Assembly: GCA_963795805.1 (NCBI GenBank)
Contig: CAWCIV010000003.1
Location: 62,001-126,000, forward strand
Length of the DNA: 64,000 nt
Origin: JALYYC01 sp963795805
GTDB taxonomy: Bacteria > Chloroflexota > Dormibacteria > CF-121
Direction: 5' to 3'
The notes beneath the pieces are model-generated. The model saw only the letters and a program-made list of their open reading frames with translations, searched no databases and was not told the origin of the DNA. How positions within the stretch are numbered: position 1 is the first letter of the stretch; every line of letters starts with the position of its first letter. Below, piece after piece: positions 1 through 8,379 of the stretch. Position numbers and translations under genes: made by a program.

Positions 1-530
1 CGGGCTACCCCATCGTCGATGCAGGGATGCGCCAGCTCGCGTCGGAGGGCTGGCTGCCAAATCGGGCGCGGTTGATCGTCGCATCGTTCTTGACCAAGGA
101 CCTCGGCCTCAACTGGCAGCTCGGCGAGCGGGTATTCATGGAACGCTTGCTGGACGGCGACCTCGCCAGCAATAACGGCGGCTGGCAATGGGTCGCGGGG
201 AGCGGCGCAGACCCCCAGCCCTTCTTTCGCGTCTTGAACCCGGTACTTCAGGGCCAGCGGTTTGATCCGACTGGCGACTACGTTCGCCGCTGGTGTCCGG
301 AGCTGGCGGCCGTGCCGGTGACGCAGATCCACCAGCCCTGGACGATGCGCGCCTCCGACGAGCGGCGCTGGGGATGTCGCATCGGCCGCGACTACCCGCC
401 ACCCATCGTCGACCATCAGCAGGCCCGGCGGGCGACGCTCGCACGCTTCGCCGCCGTGCGCGCTACAACTGCAACTGGAGCAGGCGGGCCGCGTTCTCGC
501 GCACGATCTTCACCTTCGCCTCGGGCTTAA
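1..530 (+). CDS. phr: Deoxyribodipyrimidine photolyase, C-terminal part (5' end outside window)
   Basis: Frame 3 is open from the window edge. It encodes the FAD-binding C-terminal half of a cryptochrome/DNA photolyase, the enzyme that repairs UV-induced cyclobutane pyrimidine dimers with blue light. Visible family motifs in order are YPIVDAGMRQL, GWLPNRARLIVASF, the FAD/DNA-contacting segment with ASNNGGWQWVAGSG, and PFFRVLNP followed by FDPxGDYVRRW. The closing DYPPPIVDH segment is also typical. The last ~20 codons are low complexity and overlap the convergent amidohydrolase by 68 bp, so the functional protein probably ends near position 470. The N-terminal antenna-binding domain is not in the window. 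Family assignment is secure; the subclass (CPD or 6-4) is not resolved here. Confidence 0.95.
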   Translation, partial: GYPIVDAGMRQLASEGWLPNRARLIVASFLTKDLGLNWQLGERVFMERLLDGDLASNNGGWQWVAGSGADPQPFFRVLNPVLQGQRFDPTGDYVRRWCPELAAVPVTQIHQPWTMRASDERRWGCRIGRDYPPPIVDHQQARRATLARFAAVRATTATGAGGPRSRARSSPSPRA

Positions 531-1311
531 GACCCAACGCGTCGAGCTCCTCCAGGACTCGCACCGGCTTTAGAAAAGGGTAGTCACTGCCGAAGAGGGT
601 GCGGTCCTGCAGGCGTCCGCCGATTTCTCGGACCAGCTCCGGCGGGTAATAACGTGGCGACCAGCCGGAGAGCTCGATGTAGATGTTGGTCTTGTGCAGG
701 GCCATCGCGATCAGCTCCAGGTGCCAGGGCCAGCCGAAGTGGGCGGCGATGATTGGCAGCTCCGGGTAGCGGGCCGCGACGCTATCGAGGTGGATCGGCC
801 TGGCCGGGTCCAGCTTGATCCCCTGGCCGCCCGGCTGGCCGCCGCCGATCCCACTCGTGCCGGTGTGGAACAAGCAGGGGATGCCCAGCTCCGCCGCTTT
901 CTGCCAGAGGGGGAAATGGCGCTCGTCACTCGGATAGAAATCCTGGAGGGAGGGGTGGAACTTCGCGCCGATGGCGCCCAGCTCGGTCACCGCCCGCTCC
1001 AGTTCGGGAATCGCGTCAGGTTTCCAGGGGTCCACGGAGGCGAAGAAAGCGAAACGGCGCGGATGACGCCTCACGATGGCGGCGACGACGTCGTTCGGCA
1101 CGGGCGGCCGCCGGGTGGCGGTCTCCGCGTCCCAGGCGAGGAGGATGCCGAAGAGCTGCTCTTGCGCATACTCGACCGCCAGCTCGTCCACAGTGCGGAC
1201 GTGCACCTCGCTACGGAAATAGCTGGCGGCACTCTCGCGATAGGGTCCCATGCTGCCTTCCAACCAGTCCGCCGTCGGCAGGTGGACGTGCAGGTCGACG
1301 GCGCGGATCAA
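463..1311 (-). CDS. Amidohydrolase family protein (amidohydrolase_2 / ACMSD-like TIM barrel)
   Basis: A predicted metal-dependent hydrolase or decarboxylase of about 282 residues. Metal-binding signatures in order are DLHVHLP (HxH) at the N-terminus, a KFHPSLQDF strand, FHTGTSG, AAHFGWPW and a C-terminal FGSDYPF that supplies the Asp. An in-frame GTG-type start at 1368 is possible. The TTG at 1311 is preferred because the barrel begins only two residues later and this start lies just 5 bp beyond the stop of the upstream MOSC gene, which suggests translational coupling. The substrate cannot be told from sequence; relatives include 2-pyrone-4,6-dicarboxylate lactonase-like and ACMSD-like enzymes. 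Confidence 0.85.
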   Translation of the reverse strand: MIRAVDLHVHLPTADWLEGSMGPYRESAASYFRSEVHVRTVDELAVEYAQEQLFGILLAWDAETATRRPPVPNDVVAAIVRRHPRRFAFFASVDPWKPDAIPELERAVTELGAIGAKFHPSLQDFYPSDERHFPLWQKAAELGIPCLFHTGTSGIGGGQPGGQGIKLDPARPIHLDSVAARYPELPIIAAHFGWPWHLELIAMALHKTNIYIELSGWSPRYYPPELVREIGGRLQDRTLFGSDYPFLKPVRVLEELDALGLKPEAKVKIVRENAARLLQLQL

Positions 1312-1315
1312 GGCG

Positions 1316-1759
1316 CTAGGAGGCCAGGTCCCGGGCCTGCAGGATCGCGATCGCGTCTCCAACCGCAATCCGGCCGCCGGTGATGACGCGGCTGTTCATG
1401 CCACGTCTACCCTCGAGCTCTCCCTTCAGGCCGGCGCGAATCTCATCCATCCGAAAGCACGGATCACAGACCGAGGTGATCTCGAGCACGACGGCGGCCC
1501 CCAGTCCCAATCGCGTCCCGACCGAGAGTGCCATCACGTCGAGACCCTCGACGGTGACGTTTTCCTTGATCGTGCCGGGCGGGAGGTCCAGGCTGTCGAG
1601 CGCTTCCTTGTCCGCGAGCAGCACCTGCCGCTTGGACGCCGCGCTCGCGTGCTTGTCGCCATCGAGGCCGACCCCGGCGGTCAGCATGGCCCAGGGGACC
1701 GGCCGCATCGGCTCGCGGTGCCCCGGACACAATTGAATCGACGCGATGCGAGCCGGCAT
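1316..1759 (-). CDS. MOSC domain-containing protein
   Basis: A 147-residue stand-alone MOSC (Mo-cofactor sulfurase C-terminal) domain, a beta-barrel fold that handles sulfur or molybdenum cofactor. Seen here are the early GLDGDKHA segment, the RQVLLADKEALD strand, GTIKENVTVEG, and a late CDPC pair near the position of the usual conserved cysteine. The length matches the short bacterial MOSC group (YiiM-like) that takes N-hydroxylated substrates or Moco-linked sulfur. It is transcribed with the amidohydrolase downstream and divergently from fumarase, sharing a 44-bp spacer. The exact reaction is not predictable. Confidence 0.88.
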   Translation of the reverse strand: MPARIASIQLCPGHREPMRPVPWAMLTAGVGLDGDKHASAASKRQVLLADKEALDSLDLPPGTIKENVTVEGLDVMALSVGTRLGLGAAVVLEITSVCDPCFRMDEIRAGLKGELEGRRGMNSRVITGGRIAVGDAIAILQARDLAS

Positions 1760-1803
1760 CGCTACAGATTACGAGATCGGCGGCGGTTGCTACGATCAAG
1801 CTG

Positions 1804-3225
1804 ATGACCCCCACGGAAACGCGATCCGAGCGCGATTCGATGGGCGAGGTCGAGGTCCCGCACGGCGCCTACTACGGAGCCAGCACCGAGCGAGCTCGTC
1901 AGAACTTCCGCATCAGCGGCCTGCGCCTGCCCCGCCGGTTCATTCGCGCGCTGGCCCAGATCAAGGGCACGGCCGCTTTGGTCAACGTCGAGCTCGGACT
2001 GCTGGAGACCGCGGTGGCCAACCCGATTCAGCGCGCCGCCGAGGAGGTCGAGGAAGGGAAGTTCGACAAGGACTTCGTCGTCGATGTCTTCCAAACCGGC
2101 TCCGGCACGTCGACCAACACGAATGCGAACGAGGTGATCGCGAACCGCGCCAATGAGATCCTCGGCCAACCGCTCGGCTCGCGAACGCCGGTTCATCCGA
2201 ACGACCACGTCAACAAATGCCAGTCGAGCAACGATGTCATCCCGTCGGCGACGCAGCTGGCGGCTCTTGTTGCCATCCACGAGGAGTTGTTGCCGGCTCT
2301 CGATGTCCTGCTGGCGACGCTTGCGCAGAAGGCCACCGAGTTCATGCCCGTGGTCAAGACCGGCCGGACCCACCTGCAAGACGCCACGCCGATCAGGCTC
2401 GGCCAGGAGTTCCAGGGCTATGCCGGCCAGGTGCAGCGCTCGATGCAACGAGTCCGCTGGGGCGCCGACGAGCTTGCCGAGCTGCCGCTCGGGGGCACGG
2501 CGGTCGGCACAGGCATCAACGCCCATCCCGACTTCGCCCAGCGCGTCTGCTCGCACCTGAGTCGCCGCACCGGCATCCTGGTACACGAGACCGACAACCA
2601 CTTCCAGGCGCAGGCGACCCTCGATGCGGTGCTCTCAGCCGCGGGGACGCTGCGTACCACTGCGGTCAGCCTCTGGAAGATCGCCAACGACCTCCGCTGG
2701 TTCGCCTCGGGACCGCGTGCCGGTCTTGGGGAAATCACGCTCCCTGAGGTGCAACCAGGCAGCTCGATCATGCCGGGCAAGGTCAACCCGGTGATCATCG
2801 AGTCGCTGACGATGGTGGTGGCGAAGGTCCTCGGCAACGACCAGACGATCAGCGTGGCCGCCCAGGCGGGGAGCATCTTCGAGCTCAACCTGATGATGCC
2901 GGTGGCCGCTTTCTGCCTGCTCGAATCAATCGGTCTGCTGGCGGCCGCCTCGCAGAACCTCGCCAGCCGGTGTATCGCCGGCATCAGCGCCACCGACCGG
3001 GGACCGCGGATGGTTGAGGAGGGCCTGATGCTGGCAACGGCGCTCGCGCCGGCGATCGGGTACGATGCCGCGGCCCGCATTGCCAAAGAGGCCCTGGCCA
3101 GCGGACGGACGGTTCGAGCGGTGGCGCGGGAGCGGAGCGGACTCTCGCCGGCGGAGCTCGATCGCCTGCTCGATCCCAGGGCGATGACGGCACCTGGGGT
3201 CGGGACGAGTCAGGCCGGCGGCTAA
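1804..3225 (+). CDS. fumC: Fumarate hydratase class II
   Basis: A 473-residue fumarase of the heat-stable, iron-independent class II type, which interconverts fumarate and L-malate in the TCA cycle in the cytosol. Conserved blocks in order are the N-terminal GEVEVPHGAYYGAST, the TGSGTSTNTNANEV stretch, the HPNDHVNKCQSSND block, KTGRTHLQDATPI (catalytic His), and the superfamily signature GSSIMPGKVNPV. Length matches the family. Argininosuccinate lyase and aspartase share the signature, but the TNTNANEV and HVNKCQSSND blocks point to fumarase. The gene stands alone between a MOSC gene and an AlkZ-like gene. Confidence 0.97.
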   Translation: MTPTETRSERDSMGEVEVPHGAYYGASTERARQNFRISGLRLPRRFIRALAQIKGTAALVNVELGLLETAVANPIQRAAEEVEEGKFDKDFVVDVFQTGSGTSTNTNANEVIANRANEILGQPLGSRTPVHPNDHVNKCQSSNDVIPSATQLAALVAIHEELLPALDVLLATLAQKATEFMPVVKTGRTHLQDATPIRLGQEFQGYAGQVQRSMQRVRWGADELAELPLGGTAVGTGINAHPDFAQRVCSHLSRRTGILVHETDNHFQAQATLDAVLSAAGTLRTTAVSLWKIANDLRWFASGPRAGLGEITLPEVQPGSSIMPGKVNPVIIESLTMVVAKVLGNDQTISVAAQAGSIFELNLMMPVAAFCLLESIGLLAAASQNLASRCIAGISATDRGPRMVEEGLMLATALAPAIGYDAAARIAKEALASGRTVRAVARERSGLSPAELDRLLDPRAMTAPGVGTSQAGG

Positions 3226-3232
3226 GCCGGCG

Positions 3233-4351
3233 ATTCCCGTCGCTCGCGCGCTGCTGGCGCGGGCGCGGTCCCAACGGCTTGCGGCCGGTGGTGCCGACGC
3301 GTCGAGGCCCGCGGACGTGCTCGACCTGGTCGCAGGCCTGCAGGCCCAGCTACTCCCGGCCACCTGGCTGGGCCTGCGCGCCCGACTCCCCGGCGTCCGC
3401 GCGGTCGACCTCGAGCGGGCCCTCACCGAGGAGCGGTCGATCGTCCGTTCCTGGCTGATGCGTGGCAGCTTGCACCTCGTGGCCGCCCATGACCTTCGCT
3501 GGATGCTGACCCTGCTTGGCCCCGGCTTCGCGCGCGCCGGCGCCGGGCGTCAGGCCCAACTCGGACTTGGCGAGGCCACCAGGGCATCCGGTGTCCGTGC
3601 CCTCCAGCGCATCCTCGCGGGCACCGGGCCGCTCACCAGGACAGAGCTGCTCGCCGGCCTCCGTCGCCGCGGGGTCCGGATCGATCCGAAGTCCCAGGCG
3701 CTCATTCATCTGATCAGGCTGGCCGCGCTCCAGGGGGTGCTCTGCGTCGGACCCAACCGGCCGGACGGGGAGACGACCTACGTCTTGCTCGACGACTGGC
3801 TACCGGCCGAACCGGCGATCTCGCGCGACGCCGCTCTGGCCGAGCTGGCCCGCCGCTACTTCAGCGCCTACGGCCCGGCGGGCGTCGAGGATCTGGCCGC
3901 CTGGTCCGGTCTGTCGATCGGCGAAGCGCGCCTGGCGACGGCAGGGGCTCGGGCTCCGCTGACCGAGGTGACCGTCGCCGGCCAACCCGCCCTGATGCCC
4001 ACCGCGCGGCTGCCGCTCCCCGACGGGGAGCGCCGCCCGAACGTCCGGCTGTTGCCCGCGTTCGATACCTATCTGTTGGGGTACCGCCGGCGCGACCTCG
4101 CGGTGAGTCCTGTGCTGCAACGTCGCCTGCAGCGCGGCGGTGGATGGATTCATCCGGCCGTGATCGTCGATGGGCGCGTCATCGCCGCGTGGCAGCTTCA
4201 TCGGGCCGGTTCGCAGGCACAGGTACGGCTCGACACCGCCGAGCCGCTCAGCAGGGCCGTCCGAACGGGGCTCATGGCCGAAGTCACCGACCTGGGACGC
4301 TACGTCGAACTACCAGTGGCAACCGCTGGCCTGCCGACTTGGACTGATTGA
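3233..4351 (+). CDS. Winged-helix DNA-binding protein, AlkZ/YcaQ-like (HTH_42); start uncertain
   Basis: Belongs to the HTH_42 superfamily, whose studied members (AlkZ, YcaQ) are DNA glycosylases acting on alkylated or cross-linked bases. Seen are the N-terminal GLQAQLLPATWLGLRARL segment, RSWLMRGSLHLVAAHDLRWML (the typical 'RGTLHLV' strand) and the C-terminal AFDTYLLGYRRRD, corresponding to the family's FDxxLLGY block. The family's AxxQ near the N-terminus is represented by the QAQ of GLQAQ. The first canonical start is GTG 3317, but frame-conserved sequence (ARSQRLAAGGADASRPADV) precedes it. No ATG, GTG or TTG lies between the upstream stop at 3185 and 3317. I give an ATT at 3233 as a tentative start; GTG 3317 is the alternative. 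Confidence 0.75.
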   Translation: MPVARALLARARSQRLAAGGADASRPADVLDLVAGLQAQLLPATWLGLRARLPGVRAVDLERALTEERSIVRSWLMRGSLHLVAAHDLRWMLTLLGPGFARAGAGRQAQLGLGEATRASGVRALQRILAGTGPLTRTELLAGLRRRGVRIDPKSQALIHLIRLAALQGVLCVGPNRPDGETTYVLLDDWLPAEPAISRDAALAELARRYFSAYGPAGVEDLAAWSGLSIGEARLATAGARAPLTEVTVAGQPALMPTARLPLPDGERRPNVRLLPAFDTYLLGYRRRDLAVSPVLQRRLQRGGGWIHPAVIVDGRVIAAWQLHRAGSQAQVRLDTAEPLSRAVRTGLMAEVTDLGRYVELPVATAGLPTWTD

Positions 4352-4373
4352 CCGAGGAGCTCGAGACGACCGC

Positions 4374-5036
4374 CTAACTGTCCGCTTCGATCAATCCTTT
4401 GCGAATCGCGTACTTGACCAGCTCCGTGCGGTCGTGCATTCGCAGCTTCTTCATGATGTGATCCCGGTGCGTCTGGACGGTCTTGATGCTGAGAAACAAG
4501 CCGTCGGCGATCTGCCGGTTCGTCTTGCCTTCGGCGACCAGGCGAAGGACCTCGCGCTCCCGATCGCTCAGCGGCTCAAACGTCTCCCGCTCCGGCGCCC
4601 GCTGCAAGTAATCGGAAACCAACAGCCTCGCGACCGACGGATAGAGGTAGGGCTCACCCTTGCTGGCCGCCTCGATCGCCGCGATCAGGTCTGAGGCCGC
4701 CGCCTTCTTCAGCACGTAGCCCACTGCGCCGGCCTTCAGGGTCTGAAAGAAGTATTCCTCGTTGTCATGGGCGGTCAGGATCAGGACCTGGGTCTGCGGG
4801 CACATGCGCCGGATCTCGCGCGTCACCTCGATTCCGGACATCCCCGGCATCGCCACATCGACCACCGCCACGTCGGGACAATTGGCTCGCGCGAGGCGGA
4901 TCGCCTCGCGGCCATCGGTCGCCTCGGCCATGACCTGGATGTCGCTCTGCCCGTCGATCACGGCGCGAATGCCGGCGCGGACGAGGTTGTGGTCTTCGAC
5001 CAGCATGACGCGGATCGGTCGCCGCTCAACCTGCAT
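4374..5036 (-). CDS. Response regulator, NarL/FixJ type with LuxR HTH
   Basis: A 220-residue two-component response regulator. The receiver domain (residues ~8-125) has the acidic pair in MLVEDHN, the phospho-acceptor Asp in VVDVAMPG, the Thr in LILTAHD and the Lys in GYVLKKA. A LuxR-type helix-turn-helix follows (~150-215), with LSDREREVLRLVAEGKTNRQIAD and SIKTVQTHRDHIMKKL. It overlaps the histidine kinase upstream by 11 bp, so they form a cognate pair. The target genes are unknown. The divergent Rieske/cytochrome b genes next door make a respiratory role worth considering, but that is inference from position only. Confidence 0.95.
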   Translation of the reverse strand: MQVERRPIRVMLVEDHNLVRAGIRAVIDGQSDIQVMAEATDGREAIRLARANCPDVAVVDVAMPGMSGIEVTREIRRMCPQTQVLILTAHDNEEYFFQTLKAGAVGYVLKKAAASDLIAAIEAASKGEPYLYPSVARLLVSDYLQRAPERETFEPLSDREREVLRLVAEGKTNRQIADGLFLSIKTVQTHRDHIMKKLRMHDRTELVKYAIRKGLIEADS

Positions 5037-6051
5037 GATGTCCCTCCAGGGGTAACTCTGCCACGACCTCGGTCCCGCGGGAGGGTGCCGAGTGGACCTC
5101 GAGCGTGCCCCGCAACAGGGTGGCGCGCTCCCGCATGCCGAACAGACCCAGCCCGGCCCGCCCTCGCTGCTCGGTGTCCGGGACGCTCGAGGGGTCGAAC
5201 CCGATGCCGTCGTCGCGGACCCGCAAGCGGACGCCGCTTCCGTCGAGGCTCTGGAGGTCGATGTCGATTCGGGAGGCTCGCGCGTACTTGTTGGCGTTCG
5301 TCAGCGCCTCCTGGGCGATTCGGTAGAGCGCGGTCTCGATCGGCGCCGGCAACCGATCCTTGAGGCCGTCGACGTGCAGGAGGACCTGCGAACCCGAGCG
5401 CTGGCGTGCCAGCGTGCGGAGCGCCGGCACGAGGCCAAGGTCGTCGAGCACCGACGGCCGCAGGTCCTGCGACATGCGGTGGACCTCTTCCAGCGTTTCC
5501 TCCAGCGTGCGCTTGACGGCCTCCAGCCGCTCGCGGACGCCCGGATCCGTGGTCCGCTCCAGCAGCAGGTCGAGGCTGATGATCTCGTGCGTCAACGCCT
5601 GGCCGGTCTGGTCGTGGAGCTCTCTGGCGACTCGTTCACGCTCTCGCTCCTGCGCCTGCAGCACCCGCTCGGCGCTCAGGTGACGTTCGTGTTCGAGCCG
5701 GTCCAGCATCGAGTTGAAGACGGTGGCGATTCGCCGCACGTCGGGGTCCGCGTAGCTCGAATGTACGCGCGGCTCATGCACGTCGGGCCGGACCGCGACC
5801 ATCATGGACTCCAGTTCTCGAAGCGGCCGAAACGCCAACCGAAGGATCAGGAAGTTGACCACCAGGATGGCGATGAGGCCGATCGCCAGCAGGATGAGCA
5901 GGAACGGCAGTCGCGACCGGCCGGAGAAATTGAGGGCGATCAGTGGGCCGCTGAGCGCACCGACCGCGATGATCGCGCTATTTGCCACCGCGACTTTCTG
6001 AAACGTTGTCAGGTTCCGGTGCCAGGAGCGGGGGTCGAGAGAGCCTCTCAC
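5026..6051 (-). CDS. Membrane sensor histidine kinase (HisKA_3 / NarX-DegS type)
   Basis: A 341-residue kinase starting at GTG. Two N-terminal hydrophobic helices (about 20-43 and 49-70) are separated by only a few residues, so there is no real external sensing domain. A HAMP-like linker with FRPLRELESMM follows, then a coiled stretch rich in Glu and Arg. The HisKA_3 dimerisation helix carries the phospho-acceptor in ARELHDQTGQAL. The HATPase domain shows ALYRIAQEALTNANKYARA (N box), VRDDGIGFDP (G1) and GLGLFGMRERA (G2). The short membrane anchor suggests sensing within or close to the membrane, or by an internal signal. Confidence 0.95.
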   Translation of the reverse strand: MRGSLDPRSWHRNLTTFQKVAVANSAIIAVGALSGPLIALNFSGRSRLPFLLILLAIGLIAILVVNFLILRLAFRPLRELESMMVAVRPDVHEPRVHSSYADPDVRRIATVFNSMLDRLEHERHLSAERVLQAQERERERVARELHDQTGQALTHEIISLDLLLERTTDPGVRERLEAVKRTLEETLEEVHRMSQDLRPSVLDDLGLVPALRTLARQRSGSQVLLHVDGLKDRLPAPIETALYRIAQEALTNANKYARASRIDIDLQSLDGSGVRLRVRDDGIGFDPSSVPDTEQRGRAGLGLFGMRERATLLRGTLEVHSAPSRGTEVVAELPLEGHHAG

Positions 6052-6181
6052 AATTCATTGTAGGCACGGATGAATTGGCGTCCGGCGGCTGATTTTCGAA
6101 TCAGTCGATGCCGCCTTCCATTCAGGTGGTCGCCTGATGCCCGCAGCCCCCTGGCGGCACGCAGACTGGGTAGAGATAGCA

Positions 6182-6652
6182 ATGACCGAGATGAAAAACG
6201 TGACGCGACGAGCATTCATGGATCGGGCGGCGAAGGCCGTCGGGCTCGCCATCGCCGCGATCATCGGTCTGCCGGCAATCGGGTTGGGCATCGCCTCGGC
6301 GACGGGCGGCACGATGAAGACGCTGGTCAAGGTCGGACGGGTCGCGCAGCTCGGTCGAGAGCCGGTCGCGGTGCCAATCAGCTACGTGGCACGCGACGCC
6401 TGGCGGCAGAGCCGGCAACAGGGCGTGGTCTACCTCCGGCAGGCGAAGGGGCAGCCGATCGAGGCGCTCAGCGCGCGCTGCACCCATCTCGGTTGCACCG
6501 TCCACTGGGTCCCCGGCGAAACGCGGTTCAAGTGTCCGTGCCATGGGAGTCAGTTCGCCGCAGACGGCACCGTGCTGCATGGGCCGGCAGAGCGACCACT
6601 TAATCGGCTTCCGGTTCAGCAGCGGGGCGAAGACGTCTTCGTCGAGCTATGA
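6182..6652 (+). CDS. Rieske [2Fe-2S] protein of a quinol-cytochrome c reductase-type complex
   Basis: A 156-residue Rieske iron-sulfur subunit. An N-terminal twin Arg (TRRAF) precedes one hydrophobic helix (residues ~18-38), fitting Tat-dependent membrane insertion. The cluster-binding boxes are CTHLGC and CPCHGSQF, giving two Cys and two His ligands. The start at ATG 6182 is chosen over an in-frame ATG at 6137 because it places the RR motif near the N-terminus. It overlaps the cytochrome b gene by 4 bp and would pass electrons from the quinol oxidation site. No cytochrome c1 or other c-type cytochrome gene lies beside it, so the electron acceptor is not visible. Confidence 0.94.
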   Translation: MTEMKNVTRRAFMDRAAKAVGLAIAAIIGLPAIGLGIASATGGTMKTLVKVGRVAQLGREPVAVPISYVARDAWRQSRQQGVVYLRQAKGQPIEALSARCTHLGCTVHWVPGETRFKCPCHGSQFAADGTVLHGPAERPLNRLPVQQRGEDVFVEL

Positions 6653-7788
6653 GAGCCCGGCTGGCTCGCTACGTTGATGAGCGGACGGGCCTCGGTCCGG
6701 TGCTGCGCTACGTCCTGGATCGCCGCATCCCTTCCGGCATCTCATGGCTGCATACGTTCGGCAGCGCCAGCCTCACGCTGTTCATCCTGATGGTGGTCAC
6801 GGGCATGTTCCTCGCCCTCAACTACGCGCCGTCGATCTCGGACGCTCACGCCAGCACCGCCTACATCCAGCACCAGGTCCCGCTCGGCGGCTTCGTCCTC
6901 GGCCTCCATTACTGGGGAGCGAGTGCCATGGTCGTCCTGGTCGTCGTTCACCTGCTTCGCGTCTTCTTCATGGGCGCCTACAAGTTCCCGCGCGAGCTGA
7001 ACTGGATGATCGGCGTGGTCATTTTCGGCTTGGTCCTGGTCTTCGCGTTCACCGGCTACCTCCTGCCCTGGGACAACACGGCGTTCTTCGCCACCCAGGT
7101 CGGCGTCAACATCGTCGCCTCGGTTCCCCTACTGGGCAACGCCCTGGCGGCGCTGCTTCGCGGCGGTGCAGACATCGGCGCGGCCACCCTGACGCACTTC
7201 TATGCCATCCACGTCCTCTTTCTCCCCGCGATCGTGACGGCGCTGATCGCCGGACACCTTTTTCTCGTCCTCCGAAACGGGATTGCCCCGCCACCCCGAC
7301 GAGCCGCTGCCAGACGGCCCGGGCGGCCGGCGGTGCTGGGCGACGGCCCCGGCGCCATGCGCGCCTCGAAGGTCGCACTGACCGAGCCCGACCCCGCGCC
7401 GGTCCAGATGGGCGACAGCTTTTACCCGCGCCATGTCCTGATGGATGCGATCACATCCCTGCTGGTCCTCCTGGTCGTGGTCGGCCTCGCACTGCTCTTC
7501 GCGGTCCCGGACAGCGGCAATGCCAATCCCGGCAACGCGAGCTTCATCCCGCGACCGGCGTGGTACTTCCTTGCGCCATTCCAGCTCCTGAAGTATGTTC
7601 CCGGGCCGCTGGAAGCGCTCGCGACCGCGGTGCTTCCTCTGGTCGCCGGTGGTGCCCTCTTCTTGCTTCCTCTCCTCGATCGCCGCCGTGGCCGGCATCT
7701 ATTCGATCGCCCGGCCGTGACGTTGATCGGGATCGCCAGCGTGATCGGAATCGTGACGCTGACCCTGATCGGGGCGTACGCGCACTAG
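6649..7788 (+). CDS. Cytochrome b subunit (fused b6 + subunit IV type)
   Basis: A 379-residue cytochrome b that carries quinol oxidation with the Rieske protein. Helix B carries two haem His, in GLHYWG and VVVHLLR, 13 residues apart. Helix D carries two more, in AIHVLF and IAGHLF, 14 residues apart as in b6f-type proteins. A loop rich in Arg and Pro (about residues 210-240) joins the four-helix N-terminal domain to a three-helix C-terminal domain. Other conserved blocks are GYLLPWDNTAF and PFQLLKY. The Qo-site motif PEWY reads PAWY here (residues 303-306), so the usual Glu is replaced by Ala. A hairpin terminator follows the stop. Confidence 0.93.
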   Translation: MRARLARYVDERTGLGPVLRYVLDRRIPSGISWLHTFGSASLTLFILMVVTGMFLALNYAPSISDAHASTAYIQHQVPLGGFVLGLHYWGASAMVVLVVVHLLRVFFMGAYKFPRELNWMIGVVIFGLVLVFAFTGYLLPWDNTAFFATQVGVNIVASVPLLGNALAALLRGGADIGAATLTHFYAIHVLFLPAIVTALIAGHLFLVLRNGIAPPPRRAAARRPGRPAVLGDGPGAMRASKVALTEPDPAPVQMGDSFYPRHVLMDAITSLLVLLVVVGLALLFAVPDSGNANPGNASFIPRPAWYFLAPFQLLKYVPGPLEALATAVLPLVAGGALFLLPLLDRRRGRHLFDRPAVTLIGIASVIGIVTLTLIGAYAH

Positions 7789-7805
7789 ACCCCTCCCCTC
7801 CTATC

Positions 7806-7830
7806 GCGGGCCACTTCCCCGGTGGCCCGC
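7806..7830 (+). terminator. Hairpin terminator after the Rieske/cytochrome b pair
   Basis: A perfect 9-bp GC-rich stem (GCGGGCCAC / GTGGCCCGC) with a 7-base loop sits 18 bp past the cytochrome b stop. There is no strong T run, so it is a candidate rather than a textbook intrinsic terminator. Confidence 0.6.
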
Positions 7831-7880
7831 ATTCCCTTCTGGACGGGCTACGAAGCGTGGCCGCTGCGACAATAGACCGG

Positions 7881-8372
7881 ATGGCATCGGCGAGTTTCGA
7901 TTACGCGACCGTGTCAAAGGTCACGGCGGGCGCCGTCGGCGAGCCCGGGCAGCGCGCCTTCTTTCTGCAATTGCGCGCCGGCAGCGCGGTGATCAGCCTG
8001 GCCATCGAAAAGGAGCAGCTTCGAGTACTCGCCGCGCGGTTGGAGGAAGTGTTCGCCAGCGTCGCCCTGGCGCCGGCCGGCCCGATGCCTGACATGACGC
8101 TGGACGAGCCGGTCCGCCCGGCCTGGCGCGTGGGCCTGATCACGCTCGCCTACGACGAGGCGCGTAACGAGTTCGAGATTTCCCTGGTCGAACTGGTCGA
8201 GGAAGGTGAGGATCCTGCCACCGGCCATTTCCAGGCAACCGTCAGCCAGATGCAGGCGCTGGCCAGGCACACCTCCGAGTTGATCGCAGCCGGCCGGCCG
8301 CCTTGCCCGATGTGCGGCGGCCCGATCGATCACGACGGCGGTGTATGTCCACGGTTGAACGGGCACCACTAA
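7881..8372 (+). CDS. DUF3090 family protein
   Basis: A 163-residue protein of the actinobacterial-type DUF3090 family, function unknown. It begins SFDYATVSKVTAGAVGEPGQRAFFLQLR, typical of the family (here split by its Val-Thr core), and ends with a small CxxC site (PPCPMCGGPIDHDG) plus a second Cys, suggesting a metal-binding knuckle. A much longer frame is open upstream, but homology starts at this ATG. It sits 7 bp before the SCO1664-type gene, the usual pairing in actinobacteria. There the pair often lies near the mycothiol ligase mshC, which is absent here. Confidence 0.88.
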   Translation: MASASFDYATVSKVTAGAVGEPGQRAFFLQLRAGSAVISLAIEKEQLRVLAARLEEVFASVALAPAGPMPDMTLDEPVRPAWRVGLITLAYDEARNEFEISLVELVEEGEDPATGHFQATVSQMQALARHTSELIAAGRPPCPMCGGPIDHDGGVCPRLNGHH

Positions 8373-8379
8373 CCGAGCC

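Noticed and set aside
6744..7880. A 542-residue fusion upstream of the DUF3090 protein
   Set aside because: The upstream part is a shadow frame of cytochrome b with Arg/Pro-rich composition; homology starts at ATG 7881.
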